Of a DNA stretch of 64,000 nt, positions 52,571-62,002 are shown piece after piece. Position 1 is the stretch's first letter; each line of letters begins with the position of its first letter. The notes under the pieces were generated by a model. It made no database searches, was not told the DNA's origin, and worked only from the letters and a program-made list of their open reading frames with translations. The translations under genes were made by a program, and so were the position numbers. This stretch comes from Shewanella psychropiezotolerans (GTDB lineage: Bacteria; Pseudomonadota; Gammaproteobacteria; Enterobacterales; Shewanellaceae), in the NCBI RefSeq assembly GCF_007197555.1, contig NZ_CP041614.1, positions 4,332,001 through 4,396,000 on the forward strand. Direction: 5' to 3'.

Positions 52571-52607
52571 ACAAAACAAAAAGTGCCAAGCCCGATTGAC
52601 TTAGCAC
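52571..52607 (-). terminator. Rho-independent terminator of the GyrI-like gene
   Basis: On the minus strand GTGCTAAG ... CTTGGCAC with a 9-nt loop and TTTTTGTTTTGTT tail, about 22 bp after the stop of 52630-53124. Confidence 0.75.
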
Positions 52608-52629
52608 ACTCTTTGGTACGAAATTAAGG

Positions 52630-53124
52630 CTATCTAAGCTTGATGCCAATGTAAATATCTACACCGTCATTGGAGGTGTAGCACTCATAATCTGTGCTAT
52701 AACTCCGCTCAAATTGGCAATTTTCATCATTAAAATAATGCCATACCTGACCCCAAAGACTGATCACCACGGCAGGCATCTCACCAATAGCACTAAAACG
52801 CAGGTATTCTCCGGCGGCTAACGTCAGTCCAGTCAGCTCCGAATTATCGGCTCCCACTTTAGTTAACCCTACCACTAATCCCGCGAGAACAGAGAACTCA
52901 CCATTATGATCGGATTCATAGTCGTAATAACTGCCATAAACTGGCGAACTCATATTGCTCTGAACATCAGATAAGCTTATAAACTGCTGCCAAAGCGGCC
53001 CAATTTTCTGAGTATCGGCAACTTGCTCGGCACGATTTGATGTTCTTACCGCCAGTCCCCTTAACTCAATCACCTCTTGGGTTACCAAAACCGGCGAAAC
53101 CACATCTTCCTTTATCACAGTCAT
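52630..53124 (-). CDS. GyrI-like / AraC effector-binding domain protein
   Basis: 164 aa stand-alone effector-binding domain. ELRGLAVRTSNR, IGPLWQQFIS, VYGSYYDYESDHNGEFSVLAGL, LAAGEYLRFSAIGEMP, ISLWGQVWHYF and the acidic YECYTSNDGVDIYIGIKL end follow the GyrI/BmrR-C fold pattern, with the conserved ligand-pocket glutamates. Binds small hydrophobic or cationic molecules in known relatives; ligand here unknown. Has its own terminator. Confidence 0.8.
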   Translation of the reverse strand: MTVIKEDVVSPVLVTQEVIELRGLAVRTSNRAEQVADTQKIGPLWQQFISLSDVQSNMSSPVYGSYYDYESDHNGEFSVLAGLVVGLTKVGADNSELTGLTLAAGEYLRFSAIGEMPAVVISLWGQVWHYFNDENCQFERSYSTDYECYTSNDGVDIYIGIKLR

Positions 53125-53223
53125 CTGCTTTCCTTTAGCCTAAAGCCATTTTACTCACTCAAGTAATACCAAGCATGAGCCGGAACTAATCCGGCCCACC
53201 CACTCGCAACCTACAACTAGCCA

Positions 53224-53607
53224 CTATTTATCTTTTGACCACAGGCCGACAGTATTGCCTTCGCTATCTTCGAATAACGCGATGAAACCGCACTCGCCTT
53301 CTTTGATAGGCATGACAGGAAGGAGCACTTTTACGCCAGCTTGGGTAATACTCTCAACCAGAGGAGACAGTTTCTCACTCAAGTGCAGATAAAGCACACT
53401 ACCATGGGCCGACGGCTTCATCATCTCATGTTTAACCAAGCCAATACTGGCCGCTTCCTTATCCTCAGTTTCTAGAATCGCCATCTCCATATCGTTCATG
53501 ACTTCGCGTCTAAAACTGACACCAAAATGCTTGCCATAAAACTCAACGGCTCTATCCATGTTTTCGACAGCTATTTCGCCCCAGACTAGCGGTGCTTGAT
53601 GTAACAT
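53224..53607 (-). CDS. VOC-family (glyoxalase/bleomycin-resistance-like) protein
   Basis: 127 aa with two beta-alpha-beta-beta-beta halves: LVWGEIAVENMDRAVEFYGKHFGVSFRR and SVLYLHLSEKLSPLVESITQAGVKVLLPVMPIKEGECGFIALFEDSEGNTVGLW. The Glu near the C-terminus is a usual metal ligand position, but the N-terminal ligand is not a clear His. Enzymatic role unknown. Confidence 0.85.
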   Translation of the reverse strand: MLHQAPLVWGEIAVENMDRAVEFYGKHFGVSFRREVMNDMEMAILETEDKEAASIGLVKHEMMKPSAHGSVLYLHLSEKLSPLVESITQAGVKVLLPVMPIKEGECGFIALFEDSEGNTVGLWSKDK

Positions 53608-53684
53608 ATTGAACTCCTTTCAATTACTAAGTTCACACTCAACATGAGTGCTTCTCCCTTAGCGACGAAACAAGGATAAACCAG

Positions 53685-53712
53685 GCCTACTGACAGCATA
53701 GTGTCAGTAGGC
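53685..53712 (-). terminator. Hairpin downstream of the M16 peptidase gene
   Basis: GCCTACTGACA / TGTCAGTAGGC, 11-bp perfect stem, 6-nt loop. It lies between the M16 stop (53730) and the VOC start. T-tail on the minus strand is weak (CTGGTTTATCC). Confidence 0.55.
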
Positions 53713-53729
53713 TTTCAGACAGGACAAAT

Positions 53730-56599
53730 TTATTGCTTTATAACACTATTAGATATTTTCTCAGGAAGAACCTTAACAATCACTTCTCTTTCCTGAACTA
53801 GGTACCGGTTTGCAGTTTGAGTGATATCGGCCACAGTCACGGCACTCAACTCTTGTGTAAATTGATTAAATCGATCAAAACGAGCCGGGGCGCTATAAGC
53901 TTGGCTAGCCAAGTCTAACCAAAACCAGTTACTATTCACTGCATTTTTAACATCTTTAATGATAGGAGCTCTGGCTCTTAATAACTCATCATCTGTAATT
54001 GCGCCCTCTTTCTTCACCTCGTCAGTTATCAGTTTATAAGCCGCCTCAACTTTATCTATATCACCAAGCTTTATGTTACTGCTCATACCAATGAAACCGT
54101 AACCATCCAGAGAATCTGAATTAGTGCTAAATGCATAGGGAGAATAAGAAACGCCCATTGACTCTCTTAGCTTTTTCGTCAACTTTAATGTGAGTATCTC
54201 TTGCAGAAGTTGCAATCTGCGCATGCTCTTCACATCACGATCGTCATCAGTTTTCCAATAGGTGTTTAGCAACGCGGTGTCCACCCCCCTCGATGAAACA
54301 AGATAACAGTTTGGGGCTCAGGAAAATCTATTCCCTTTAGATAATGGTGACTTGGGAGCTTAAACCGCTGTGACAAGGCGCCAAATGTTTCAGCTACCGC
54401 TGAAATTGCTTTTTGATTATTGATATCACCCACAATCGCAATTTCAATCGGCCCATTCTTCATGATCCGTTCGATAACAGGTCTAAGTTCAGCAAATGTG
54501 CGCTGCTGAATCTCAGATAAGGGTCCAAGCCCAAAACGCTTATCCTCACCATATAAAGTGCGCATGAATTGTGTATCAATCACATGTTCTGGACTGGAGC
54601 TAGCCATTTGCTCACTGACTTTGATCTCATGTCTAAAAAAAGATTCCCCTTCCGAACGATAAGCCTGTTCCGTCAAGAGTGCAGTCAATACTTGCAGCTG
54701 CAGCTTTAATTCATCAGGCGTCGTACTGTAAGTTCCACCTAAACTGTCTAACCCGACGCCTAAAGCCATTGAGACATTCTTATCGAGAAAGATATTATGC
54801 AGCTCATCGAATGTGTGTTTTTTCAACCCACCTGACTGGTAACCATACTCAAAAAGATTAATTAACCCATCTTTGTCAGCAGGAAAATCCTCAAGGCCAT
54901 GACCAACACGTAAAGAGATAAACACCTGTCCCTTATCAAACTCTGTTTGCTTTACGTTTACTACAACACCGTTGTTGAACTGGACAGATTTTATCCCACT
55001 CACTTTATTTGTTTTTTCAGATACAACTTTCCCTTTATCACCAAAGTTTACGTATTGAAACTCGACTTCTTCACGTGCCTCCAAGGGATAAACTTGAGTA
55101 TTTAAGCTTTGGTTATATACCTTTAATATTGCTGCTTCTGCATCTTCAATTTCAATATTGCTTGTGAGATAAACACTGGGAGCAGCCCCTGACCATAACA
55201 GTCTAAAATGCTCAGCGACCTGTTCCGCTTTAATACCCACAATGTTCTTTTGAAAGAACGCTAAATTATCCTTCGCCGACAACACTGATTCTCGATTTTC
55301 AACAGCTTGAGTCACCGAGTCCGCAATAACATAATTCGGAACAGTCTCTTCAGATTGGACAGCCAGTTTCAAATCAGCTTCAAAGCTTGCCACTAACCGA
55401 TCTATCTCCTTTTGCGTAAAACCAAACTCTAAGGTTTGACCTAAGCTTTGCTCAATCAACTCAAGTGCTGATGGCCATTGCTCTGCATCGATATAACTTG
55501 AAACACTACTAATGGTTGCCAGTTCCGAACGCTCTTGATAGGCCGCAGCTCCCGTCATCAAGTTATCGCTGTTAATAGCAATATCATTGAGTCGAATAGA
55601 CAGGGCAGTATTAGCAAGATAAGTTAACAGATCACCAAGACGTTTTTTACGACTATCTGGCTCAACTTTAGCTGGTGTGATCACATTAATGGAGATACGA
55701 CTATCGATACTCTTATCGATAAAAGCATGGGTACTAATTTCAGTATTGACGACCAATTTCCCAAAGTCCGGTTCATCGAGGCTTTCATCCGCCGTCCAAT
55801 CTGAGAACTGCTTTTGAATCGCTTTTTTGACCCGTTCAGGGTTAAAGTCTCCTGTAACAATCAATGTTGTACGCTTTGGTGTGTAATACCTGTGATAAAA
55901 CTCCACCAGAATATCTTGAGTAACAGACTTAATACCTTGAGATGAACCAACCGGGATCTTGTTGATGTAATCAGTCCCCGGATAGGCAAACCGAATCCAA
56001 TCAAGAAAACTGTTAAATTCAGGCCCCTGCTTGCCTCTAACCTCAGCGTTTAATACCCCTCTTTCTCTTGCAACCGCAGCTTTATCAATCGTCAGGTTAC
56101 TACTGGTTTCCCTCATAATAAATAAAGCTTTTTCAATAAGCTCTTCTTCAGCGCTAGGCAGTGACAACTGATAAACCGTCTGCGTAAAATCGGTGAACGC
56201 ATTGGTATGAGCACCGAAAGCGAGCCCATCCCTTTGCAACATAGTGATCATTTCACCTTCAGGAATATTTTTAGACCCATTAAATGCCATATGTTCCAAA
56301 AAATGTGCCACACCTGGCTGCGGGCCTTTTTCCAATGCTGACCCTGCACGGATATGCAGCCGGATTTCCACCTCATCTTTCGGAGATTGACTTTGAATTA
56401 GTATGTATCTCATACCATTCTCTAACACATATGGCTTAACTCTGGGATGCAGTGTCAGATCAGTTTTCGGATACCAAAGTGCATCATTCTTATCTACTGG
56501 CTGTAAGGGAGCAGCATCGATAAATCCAATAGGAATAACCAGTGTAAAAATGATGACTAGTAAACTCGATCGAATACGCAACATATTCCATAACCTCAT
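53730..56599 (-). pseudogene. M16-family zinc metallopeptidase, frameshifted near the C-terminus (probable sequence error)
   Basis: The first frame (56599-54266) has a signal peptide (ending FIDA-APLQP), the inverted zinc motif HFLEHMAFNG (HXXEH) with the distant glutamate in ARERGVLNAEVRGKQGPE, and repeated M16 domains. The second frame (54284-53730) supplies the last 180 residues (LLNTYWKTDDDRDVKSMRRLQLLQEILTLKL...). They meet at a GGGGGG run (minus strand; 54284-54289): adding one G gives FHRGGVDTALLNTYWKTDD, a natural M16 continuation. Total about 955 aa, the size of PqqL-like exported peptidases. Only the C-terminal half-domain would be lost if the shift were real. Confidence 0.82.
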
Positions 56600-56828
56600 G
56601 AATTTATATAATTAAAATAAGAAGCGAATAGTATTTTAAAGTCTCTATTTTTATACTACTGCTAAAAGATTGGCGTGAGATTAGCACGAGGTGGATACAA
56701 ACTGTTTCAATATAGGGTGGCATACTATGTAAAGGCCAATAGTAGATCACTATAAGATCAATTAATCACAGTAAAAACAACAACCAACCCAAATCCGGAT
56801 AAGTATTAAACAAAATAGATACAATAGA

Positions 56829-57944
56829 TCAGATGTTCTGAAACATTACTTCTAATCGAAAGGTGATAATGGCTTGATCTAACCTGTCTGTGTCGATCTC
56901 TTTACTCCAGTTATACTCGGGGGTAATTTCGAAGAATAACCAGTCCCTGGCGAAATTTTGCCGATAGGTGACGGCGACTCTGGCATTCTCCACATAATGA
57001 TAAGGCGTATCAACACCATAGATACTGGCAATATAGTTAAGTGCTTGCTTACTACTGATGTAATGGTAAAGGTTAACACTGCTGCCAAACTCCCAGCCAT
57101 TATCACGATTTTCATACTGAGCGACCACGCTCCAACGCAATAAAAAATCTTCATCGAAGGAATGCTCAATATCGAACTCGGTAGACTCTCCGGTCACCTT
57201 CTTCTCTTGATAGATTTTCTGCGTGAGTCGAGTAATGGTGCCCTGGGAGATGGGATAGGTATAGCGCCACCTCGCCTCTAACTTAGGTTTAAAGTTGGCC
57301 TTAATATTGAAACTGACTCTGTCCTTAGCATACCAATCATATCTAAGCCCGATATCCCGTTCCCCCTCATCATCGGGCCCTTTTAGGAAAGCGAACGGAT
57401 CGCCCTCCCCTTGAGAGTCGATGATCACTTTAAGCTTCTGGTTGACCCCGGGAAGATTGAACCTGGCATTGAGGTTTGCCCTATATTTGAACCCTTCCTT
57501 GAAGTAATAAGAGAAATCATTAGTCCAGCGAACTAAGGTCCCGGCCCGAGCATCTTCCTGAGTACGATCATCGACAAAAAAGCTGTCGAACCAGATAGCC
57601 GGCTGACAAAACTTAGTATTGAGATAATCAAAGGCTTGATCGAAAGCGGTACTATCTGCCGAGTGGGTTAAACAGGGATCAAGAGCCTCTTCAGCCTTAT
57701 CGAGTGAGGCTTTCTCTTTTACTGGCTCTACATCTTCTTGTGCATCGGCGTCTTGTTCAGTAGGTTCTGGATCCATAGCTTCTTGCTCAAGAGATAGTCC
57801 AGCATTGCTCGCCACAACAGGCTTATTCACTTGAGTTCGAGATTGCATCAGAACAGGTTCCAGAGCTTGACCCTGAGCTTCAGCAATTGTCAAAGCCATA
57901 AAGGTAAGCGATAGTGAAAGTAGTAAGCTTCTAACCTGCAACAA
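56829..57944 (-). CDS. Predicted outer-membrane beta-barrel protein of unknown function
   Basis: 371 aa. Signal peptide about residues 1-25 (LTIAEA-QGQA). An acidic linker (about 50-90, Glu/Asp-rich) follows. Then alternating amphipathic strands with many aromatic residues (FSYYFKEGFKYRANLNARFNL; IGLRYDWYAKDRVSFNIKANFKPKLEARWRYTYP) run to a final strand AIITFRLEVMFQNI. Two cysteines (in DPCLTHS and KFCQPAIW) may form a periplasmic disulphide before the barrel. No family recognised. Monocistronic. Confidence 0.65.
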   Translation of the reverse strand: MLQVRSLLLSLSLTFMALTIAEAQGQALEPVLMQSRTQVNKPVVASNAGLSLEQEAMDPEPTEQDADAQEDVEPVKEKASLDKAEEALDPCLTHSADSTAFDQAFDYLNTKFCQPAIWFDSFFVDDRTQEDARAGTLVRWTNDFSYYFKEGFKYRANLNARFNLPGVNQKLKVIIDSQGEGDPFAFLKGPDDEGERDIGLRYDWYAKDRVSFNIKANFKPKLEARWRYTYPISQGTITRLTQKIYQEKKVTGESTEFDIEHSFDEDFLLRWSVVAQYENRDNGWEFGSSVNLYHYISSKQALNYIASIYGVDTPYHYVENARVAVTYRQNFARDWLFFEITPEYNWSKEIDTDRLDQAIITFRLEVMFQNI

Positions 57945-58182
57945 CTGTTATCCAATGTCATACAAATATGAGATATCAGATAATAACATCTAGTACCTAA
58001 TTTCGTTAACAAAGTAGAGAAAGGTTGAAATAAAGCTTGATTACATTTTTAACTAGATTCATTTTCCTATTTAGATTCCCTGATGTGCCTGCCACTCCAG
58101 AAATAAGTGCAACTTCTTGAAAAAAGGCGAAATACTAAATAGCTCATTTAAAACCAACTGTATGGCTAGCGTATTAAATAAG

Positions 58183-59073
58183 TCAGTTCGTTGGAATAGC
58201 AATAGTTGAAGTCTTGGCTAAGGAAGAACGAACACCACCATAAACATCTATGGTTAAGCCCCTCTCATTAGCGTAACTTTTTGGTGTTAAACCTATCTGC
58301 TTTTTCAAGTGACGAATAAGATGAGGCTGATCGCTAAACCCAAACTCAAAAGCGACTTCAACCCAATCAATTTCATTAGCACTACGTTGATAAAGATATT
58401 CCAGCATCTCCTCTAACTTGTTCATCGTCTGACATTGTTTCAATGTTAGGCCTGTTACCCGACTAAAGCTTCTCTCTAAAGTTCTTTGAGAACAAAAAAG
58501 CATATTGCCAAGTTTAGAGATTGGAGATGCGTCCAGTAACTGAAGTACTTTTCGAGTAAGCCTGCTATGCTGATCCTCTTTGCAGTTCCCAAGCCAAGGC
58601 AAAAATAAAGCATCTAATTGATTACGACATAGTTCAGAATCACTTCTTGCCACTTCTATAAGTTTATTTTCATCAAGTTCATTTACATTTGACTCATTTG
58701 AATAAAATAAGTTAGCAAGATTAATTTCTTCAATAACATCTAACATCGAATGGGAATAGAGTGGAAAACCAAGGGAGTACAATGCGCCAACACGAAATTT
58801 GACTCCTAAATGAATAAATGGTTTTGAGTGATCGAGCTGAAAAGTTTGCAGATGAGGAAACAACAAATGACTACCATGGCCATCAACTGTGCCAAGGTCC
58901 ATACCATAATCATAGGCTTGGTTGCTTGGGGATATGATTAAGTGAGCCGATGGATCTGGGTTTAACTTGGGATATTGATAACTTTCTACACTAGGGCATT
59001 TTTCAATAAGCCAATAACACTCAATATATTTGGCGACGTCTTGAGACTTGGGCGCCTGAAGCCAGTTGATCAT
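58183..59073 (-). CDS. AraC-family regulator with DUF6597-type N-terminus
   Basis: 296 aa. N-terminal sensor-like domain (about residues 10-150: YIECYWLIEKCPSV...KLNPDPSAHLIISPSN...HLLFPHLQTFQLDHSKPFIHLGVKFRVGALYSL). C-terminal AraC HTH (about 190-285: LGNMLFCSQRTLERSFSRVTGLTLKQCQTMNKLEEML and VAFEFGFSDQPHLIRHLKKQIGLTPKSYANE). Target genes not evident; neighbours are a beta-barrel gene and a GNAT gene on the same strand. Confidence 0.8.
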   Translation of the reverse strand: MINWLQAPKSQDVAKYIECYWLIEKCPSVESYQYPKLNPDPSAHLIISPSNQAYDYGMDLGTVDGHGSHLLFPHLQTFQLDHSKPFIHLGVKFRVGALYSLGFPLYSHSMLDVIEEINLANLFYSNESNVNELDENKLIEVARSDSELCRNQLDALFLPWLGNCKEDQHSRLTRKVLQLLDASPISKLGNMLFCSQRTLERSFSRVTGLTLKQCQTMNKLEEMLEYLYQRSANEIDWVEVAFEFGFSDQPHLIRHLKKQIGLTPKSYANERGLTIDVYGGVRSSLAKTSTIAIPTN

Positions 59074-59209
59074 TGTAGTCTATAACCATCATCTTGGATT
59101 ACATTGTTACTATATGCTAAACCATGACTAATTACAGTTAGCTTACTCATTTAAGGCAAATAGCTTCATCCCTAAATAGGAATGAAGCTATAGGAATCCT
59201 TCATTAACC

Positions 59210-60025
59210 CTAGGTAAATTCACACTGAATTATTCGGTTTGAGGAGATAAATCCTGCACGAAAAATGGCTTTTTGAGCAGCAATATTGCTACTTTCTGTC
59301 GAACAAATCGGTATTAACCCTTGCTTTGAAGCCTGATTAATTAAGTGATAAAGAACACGAGTCGCAACACCTTTACCTCGCTCAGATTCAGCAACTATCA
59401 TACCTAGATCCGCATAGTCAGTCTGATAATCATCGAATAACCGGCACTCACCAGTTGCTAATAATGTGCCTTCATACCAGTAGCCCCATAGCTCTTGGCG
59501 CTGAATCAAGTTACCAAAATATGCCGACAACCATTGTTCTGGCGCACCAATATTGGTCGCTGCAAAGCCAACGAAATCATTAAGTTGTTCCTGATACGCT
59601 AATGTCATTCCCAACGGTTCTATTGTCTCAATATTCTGTACCTTATTGTGCTGATACATTAAAGCATTGACCTTAACTGAAGACGTGTTATCTAAACAAA
59701 GTGATAAATAATCGGTCTCTGCAGTACTCACGAATGCCCCAAGTACTTTCCCAAATTCAGAAATATTTTCTTTCGCAATCAAAGTAAACAATTCTGTAGC
59801 TTTGGTTTTCGCTGTTGGAGATAGATAAAATTGCAACATATAGCCTTCACCATTAATGCAGCAGAAACCTACTAGGCGATTATTCTCGTAAAAAGCAAAA
59901 TGGTCAGACATGGGGACAAAACCGAAATGCCACATGCCATCGAGTGGGGCCCTTGATAGCGAAAAATATTGCAGTTTTAGTTTACAGATCTCGCTTAATG
60001 ACACAATTTTTTTAATTTCTAACAT
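59210..60025 (-). CDS. GNAT-family N-acetyltransferase
   Basis: About 271 aa from MLEIKKIVSLSEICKLKLQ. This ATG has AGGTACAGAG upstream; the longer in-frame start at 60157 would add 44 residues with no family resemblance. Acetyl-CoA site in the C-terminal half: YADLGMIVAESERGKGVATRVLYHLINQA (RGKGVA) followed by IPICSTESSNIAAQKAIFRAGF. Substrate unknown. Confidence 0.82.
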   Translation of the reverse strand: MLEIKKIVSLSEICKLKLQYFSLSRAPLDGMWHFGFVPMSDHFAFYENNRLVGFCCINGEGYMLQFYLSPTAKTKATELFTLIAKENISEFGKVLGAFVSTAETDYLSLCLDNTSSVKVNALMYQHNKVQNIETIEPLGMTLAYQEQLNDFVGFAATNIGAPEQWLSAYFGNLIQRQELWGYWYEGTLLATGECRLFDDYQTDYADLGMIVAESERGKGVATRVLYHLINQASKQGLIPICSTESSNIAAQKAIFRAGFISSNRIIQCEFT

Positions 60026-60247
60026 GGCTCTGTACCTAACAAATGTATTTGAAAAACTAACGAGGGAACTCGCTTTCGATAGGAAAATAGTACGAGATGG
60101 CCGGAATATAAGATTGAATAAAAACGACACTTTGAGCAATAAAGTGATAAATCGCATGAACTAGATGTGAGTACTATTTCTGTTGTCGAGCTTTTCTCTA
60201 AGGTGTCTACTCTGAAAATATGACCCGCATTCAGGGAGAACAAAGGT

Positions 60248-60281
60248 TCTTAAACAAAAAGCCAAGACACGCTTGGCTTTT
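60248..60281 (-). terminator. Rho-independent terminator of the small repeat-protein gene
   Basis: On the minus strand AAAAGCCAAG-CGTGT-CTTGGCTTTT followed by TGTTT, about 28 bp after the stop. Confidence 0.8.
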
Positions 60282-60308
60282 CACCTGAAACAGTGACAGC
60301 TCACTGAA

Positions 60309-60617
60309 TTAACAAACCTGCTTTATTGCCGCTGTTGTCGAAAAATCATGTTGTGTGGAAGCAAGAAGGTGATGTGCTTTCTTCTCGGCAACTTGATTGT
60401 TTAAGAAGTCATACTGGCGACTCGCTGCCGCAGTCTTGGAAAAATCGTGCTGTGCCGAGCTCTGTTGCACATTATTTCCCTTGGCAGGCTGATTATTTGA
60501 AAAATCATAGCTAGATTGCGCAGCAGCTGTTTTTGAGAAATCTGGAGTCTCGGCAAAGGCGGATGCAGAAGAGAGTACTAAGATGGCTGATAGGGCTGCG
60601 CTGATCAATAATTTCAT
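60309..60617 (-). CDS. Small exported protein with internal DFSKTAA repeats
   Basis: About 102 aa from MKLLISAALSAILVLSSASA; a GGAG site fixes the start at 60617. Signal peptide cleaves after AFA. The mature part consists of about 33-residue units: DFSKTAAAQSSYDFSNNQ, DFSKTAAASRQYDFLNNQ, and a truncated DFSTTAAIKQVC. No family recognised; one terminal cysteine. Its own terminator and AT-rich promoter suggest it is a real, separately expressed gene. Confidence 0.65.
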   Translation of the reverse strand: MKLLISAALSAILVLSSASAFAETPDFSKTAAAQSSYDFSNNQPAKGNNVQQSSAQHDFSKTAAASRQYDFLNNQVAEKKAHHLLASTQHDFSTTAAIKQVC

Positions 60618-60861
60618 GTTTAACTCCACAATTTAGGTTCGATTAATTATAAATAAGGGCTAATAATTTGCTGTTCACGAGGGCTATAAAGTTTGCCAAC
60701 TAGCCTCCTCGTTTTCAATAACAGCAGGATAATCCCTCCCCTTAGTGGAGGGTCAAGCATGGATCTAGAAATAATTTATTTTCCCTAAAATAAGAGGAAA
60801 CCAGCCCATTTTTAAGTAAAGTGATATTGGACAATTTCTCACTCTCAATGAAGGAATACAC

Positions 60862-61086
60862 ATGACGAATAAAGCAGATAGAGACATAGAGAAGGATTAC
60901 CCAAAGGCAGAGTTCGTGGCTAAACTTCGCCGACTGGCTGATTCATTGGAAAGCGAGAGTAAGTTTGAGATTCAGATCGCCGGCGAGCGTATCTATGTGC
61001 CAGTGCGTGCAAAGTACAACATAGAGCATGAACGTGAGGGAGACGAAGAGGAAATTGAGTTCCAGATAAAATGGACTAACGTTTAA
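60862..61086 (+). CDS. Amphi-Trp domain protein
   Basis: 74 aa. KAEFVAKLRRLADSLESESKFEIQIAGERIYVPVRAKYNIEHEREGDEEEIEFQIKW is the compact amphi-Trp domain, with amphipathic strands ending in IKW. Role unknown. AAGGAA ribosome site. Confidence 0.8.
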   Translation: MTNKADRDIEKDYPKAEFVAKLRRLADSLESESKFEIQIAGERIYVPVRAKYNIEHEREGDEEEIEFQIKWTNV

Positions 61087-61316
61087 ACATTCATGGCCAC
61101 AAAAGGCATAATGAAAACCTCAGCCCGAAACGCTAAAGAAACAATAAAGGCCACTGTTTCGACTATAAATATACCCAGAGATTCTTAAGAAATCTCACCC
61201 TGTTGCTGTTTAATGCTCTTTACTCTCTCTGTTTAGAGCCTTTTTTCAACAGATAGCGAGTATGTTATTCCCTACTGACTGCGCAATCCTTGCCTATTTT
61301 ATGATTACAAACTCTT

Positions 61317-61619
61317 ATGACGATAAATCAAATGACAAAAACAAAAAAAGATCTTGTGGTCCGAGTAAAGCAAGACTTATCAAAATATCGAGCCGAACAG
61401 CTAAAAGAGATGACTGATTTTTTACTTAACGACATAGTTGAAATAGCGAAGTCAGGCTATATCGTTAGTTTGAAAAACCTAGGGAATATCCAGCAATCTC
61501 ATAAAGCGGCTAGACCGGGAAGAAACCCCAAAACGGGCGAAGATGTGATCATAGCCGCCAGAAGTCGATTAACGTTTAAATTTCGTCCTAATCTCGCACA
61601 GACACCGGAGGAAACATGA
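61317..61619 (+). CDS. HU/IHF-family DNA-binding protein (first of tandem pair)
   Basis: 100 aa. Helical dimerisation part (about residues 10-50) then the beta-arm region SGYIVSLKNLGNIQQSHKAARPGRNPKTGEDVIIAARSRLTFKF, with the R-P-G-R-N-P-K-T-G-E arm tip of HU/IHF. More divergent than housekeeping HU. Start at 61317 has no clear ribosome site; ATG at 61332 (MTKTKKDLV) is an alternative. Overlaps the next HU gene by 4 bp (ATGA). Confidence 0.82.
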   Translation: MTINQMTKTKKDLVVRVKQDLSKYRAEQLKEMTDFLLNDIVEIAKSGYIVSLKNLGNIQQSHKAARPGRNPKTGEDVIIAARSRLTFKFRPNLAQTPEET

Positions 61620-61900
61620 ACGTGAAAATCCACCTCATAGATTTGGCTCAGCGTTTAAGCCATGAATTCTCCATTCCCCAGAGAGATGCCATGCTGATAG
61701 TAGAGGCAACACGAGACTTTTTCATTGAATCAATCAGGGCACAACAGAGAATTGAAATTCGAGGTTTTGGGGTCATAAAGTATAATATCCGTCCCTCGGG
61801 GATTAAACGCAATCCCAAAACAGATCAACAAATAATCGTTCCTGAAAAAATTGTCCCTTGGTTTGTACCTTCCCGCTCCACCACCGACATAAGCCCATAG
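61616..61900 (+). CDS. HU/IHF-family DNA-binding protein (second of tandem pair)
   Basis: 94 aa. DLAQRLSHEFSIPQRDAMLIVEATRDFFIESIRAQQRIEIRGFGVIKYNIRPSGIKRNPKTDQQIIVPEKIVPWFVPS: helix pair, then the GFG turn and beta-arm with RNPKT. Coupled by ATGA to the first gene, the two differ considerably in sequence, as expected for the halves of a heterodimer. Good GGAGG site inside the first gene. Confidence 0.82.
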   Translation: MNVKIHLIDLAQRLSHEFSIPQRDAMLIVEATRDFFIESIRAQQRIEIRGFGVIKYNIRPSGIKRNPKTDQQIIVPEKIVPWFVPSRSTTDISP

Positions 61901-61934
61901 CATTTACCTAGCAACCAACTCCCAATTATTTCTA

Positions 61935-61964
61935 AGCCTAGCGACTATTCACAGTTGCTAGGCT
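61935..61964. terminator. Hairpin between the HU pair and the phosphohexomutase gene
   Basis: AGCCTAGC / GCTAGGCT with inner ACT/AGT pairing between convergent genes. No strong T-run on either strand. Confidence 0.5.
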
Positions 61965-62002
61965 CAGAAAAGAAAACGTAAAACGCCTTATATCAATAGC
62001 GA

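Noticed and set aside
60026..60157. N-terminal extension of the GNAT protein at 59210-60025
   Set aside because: 44 extra residues are basic/hydrophobic without family similarity; MLEIKK has a ribosome site.
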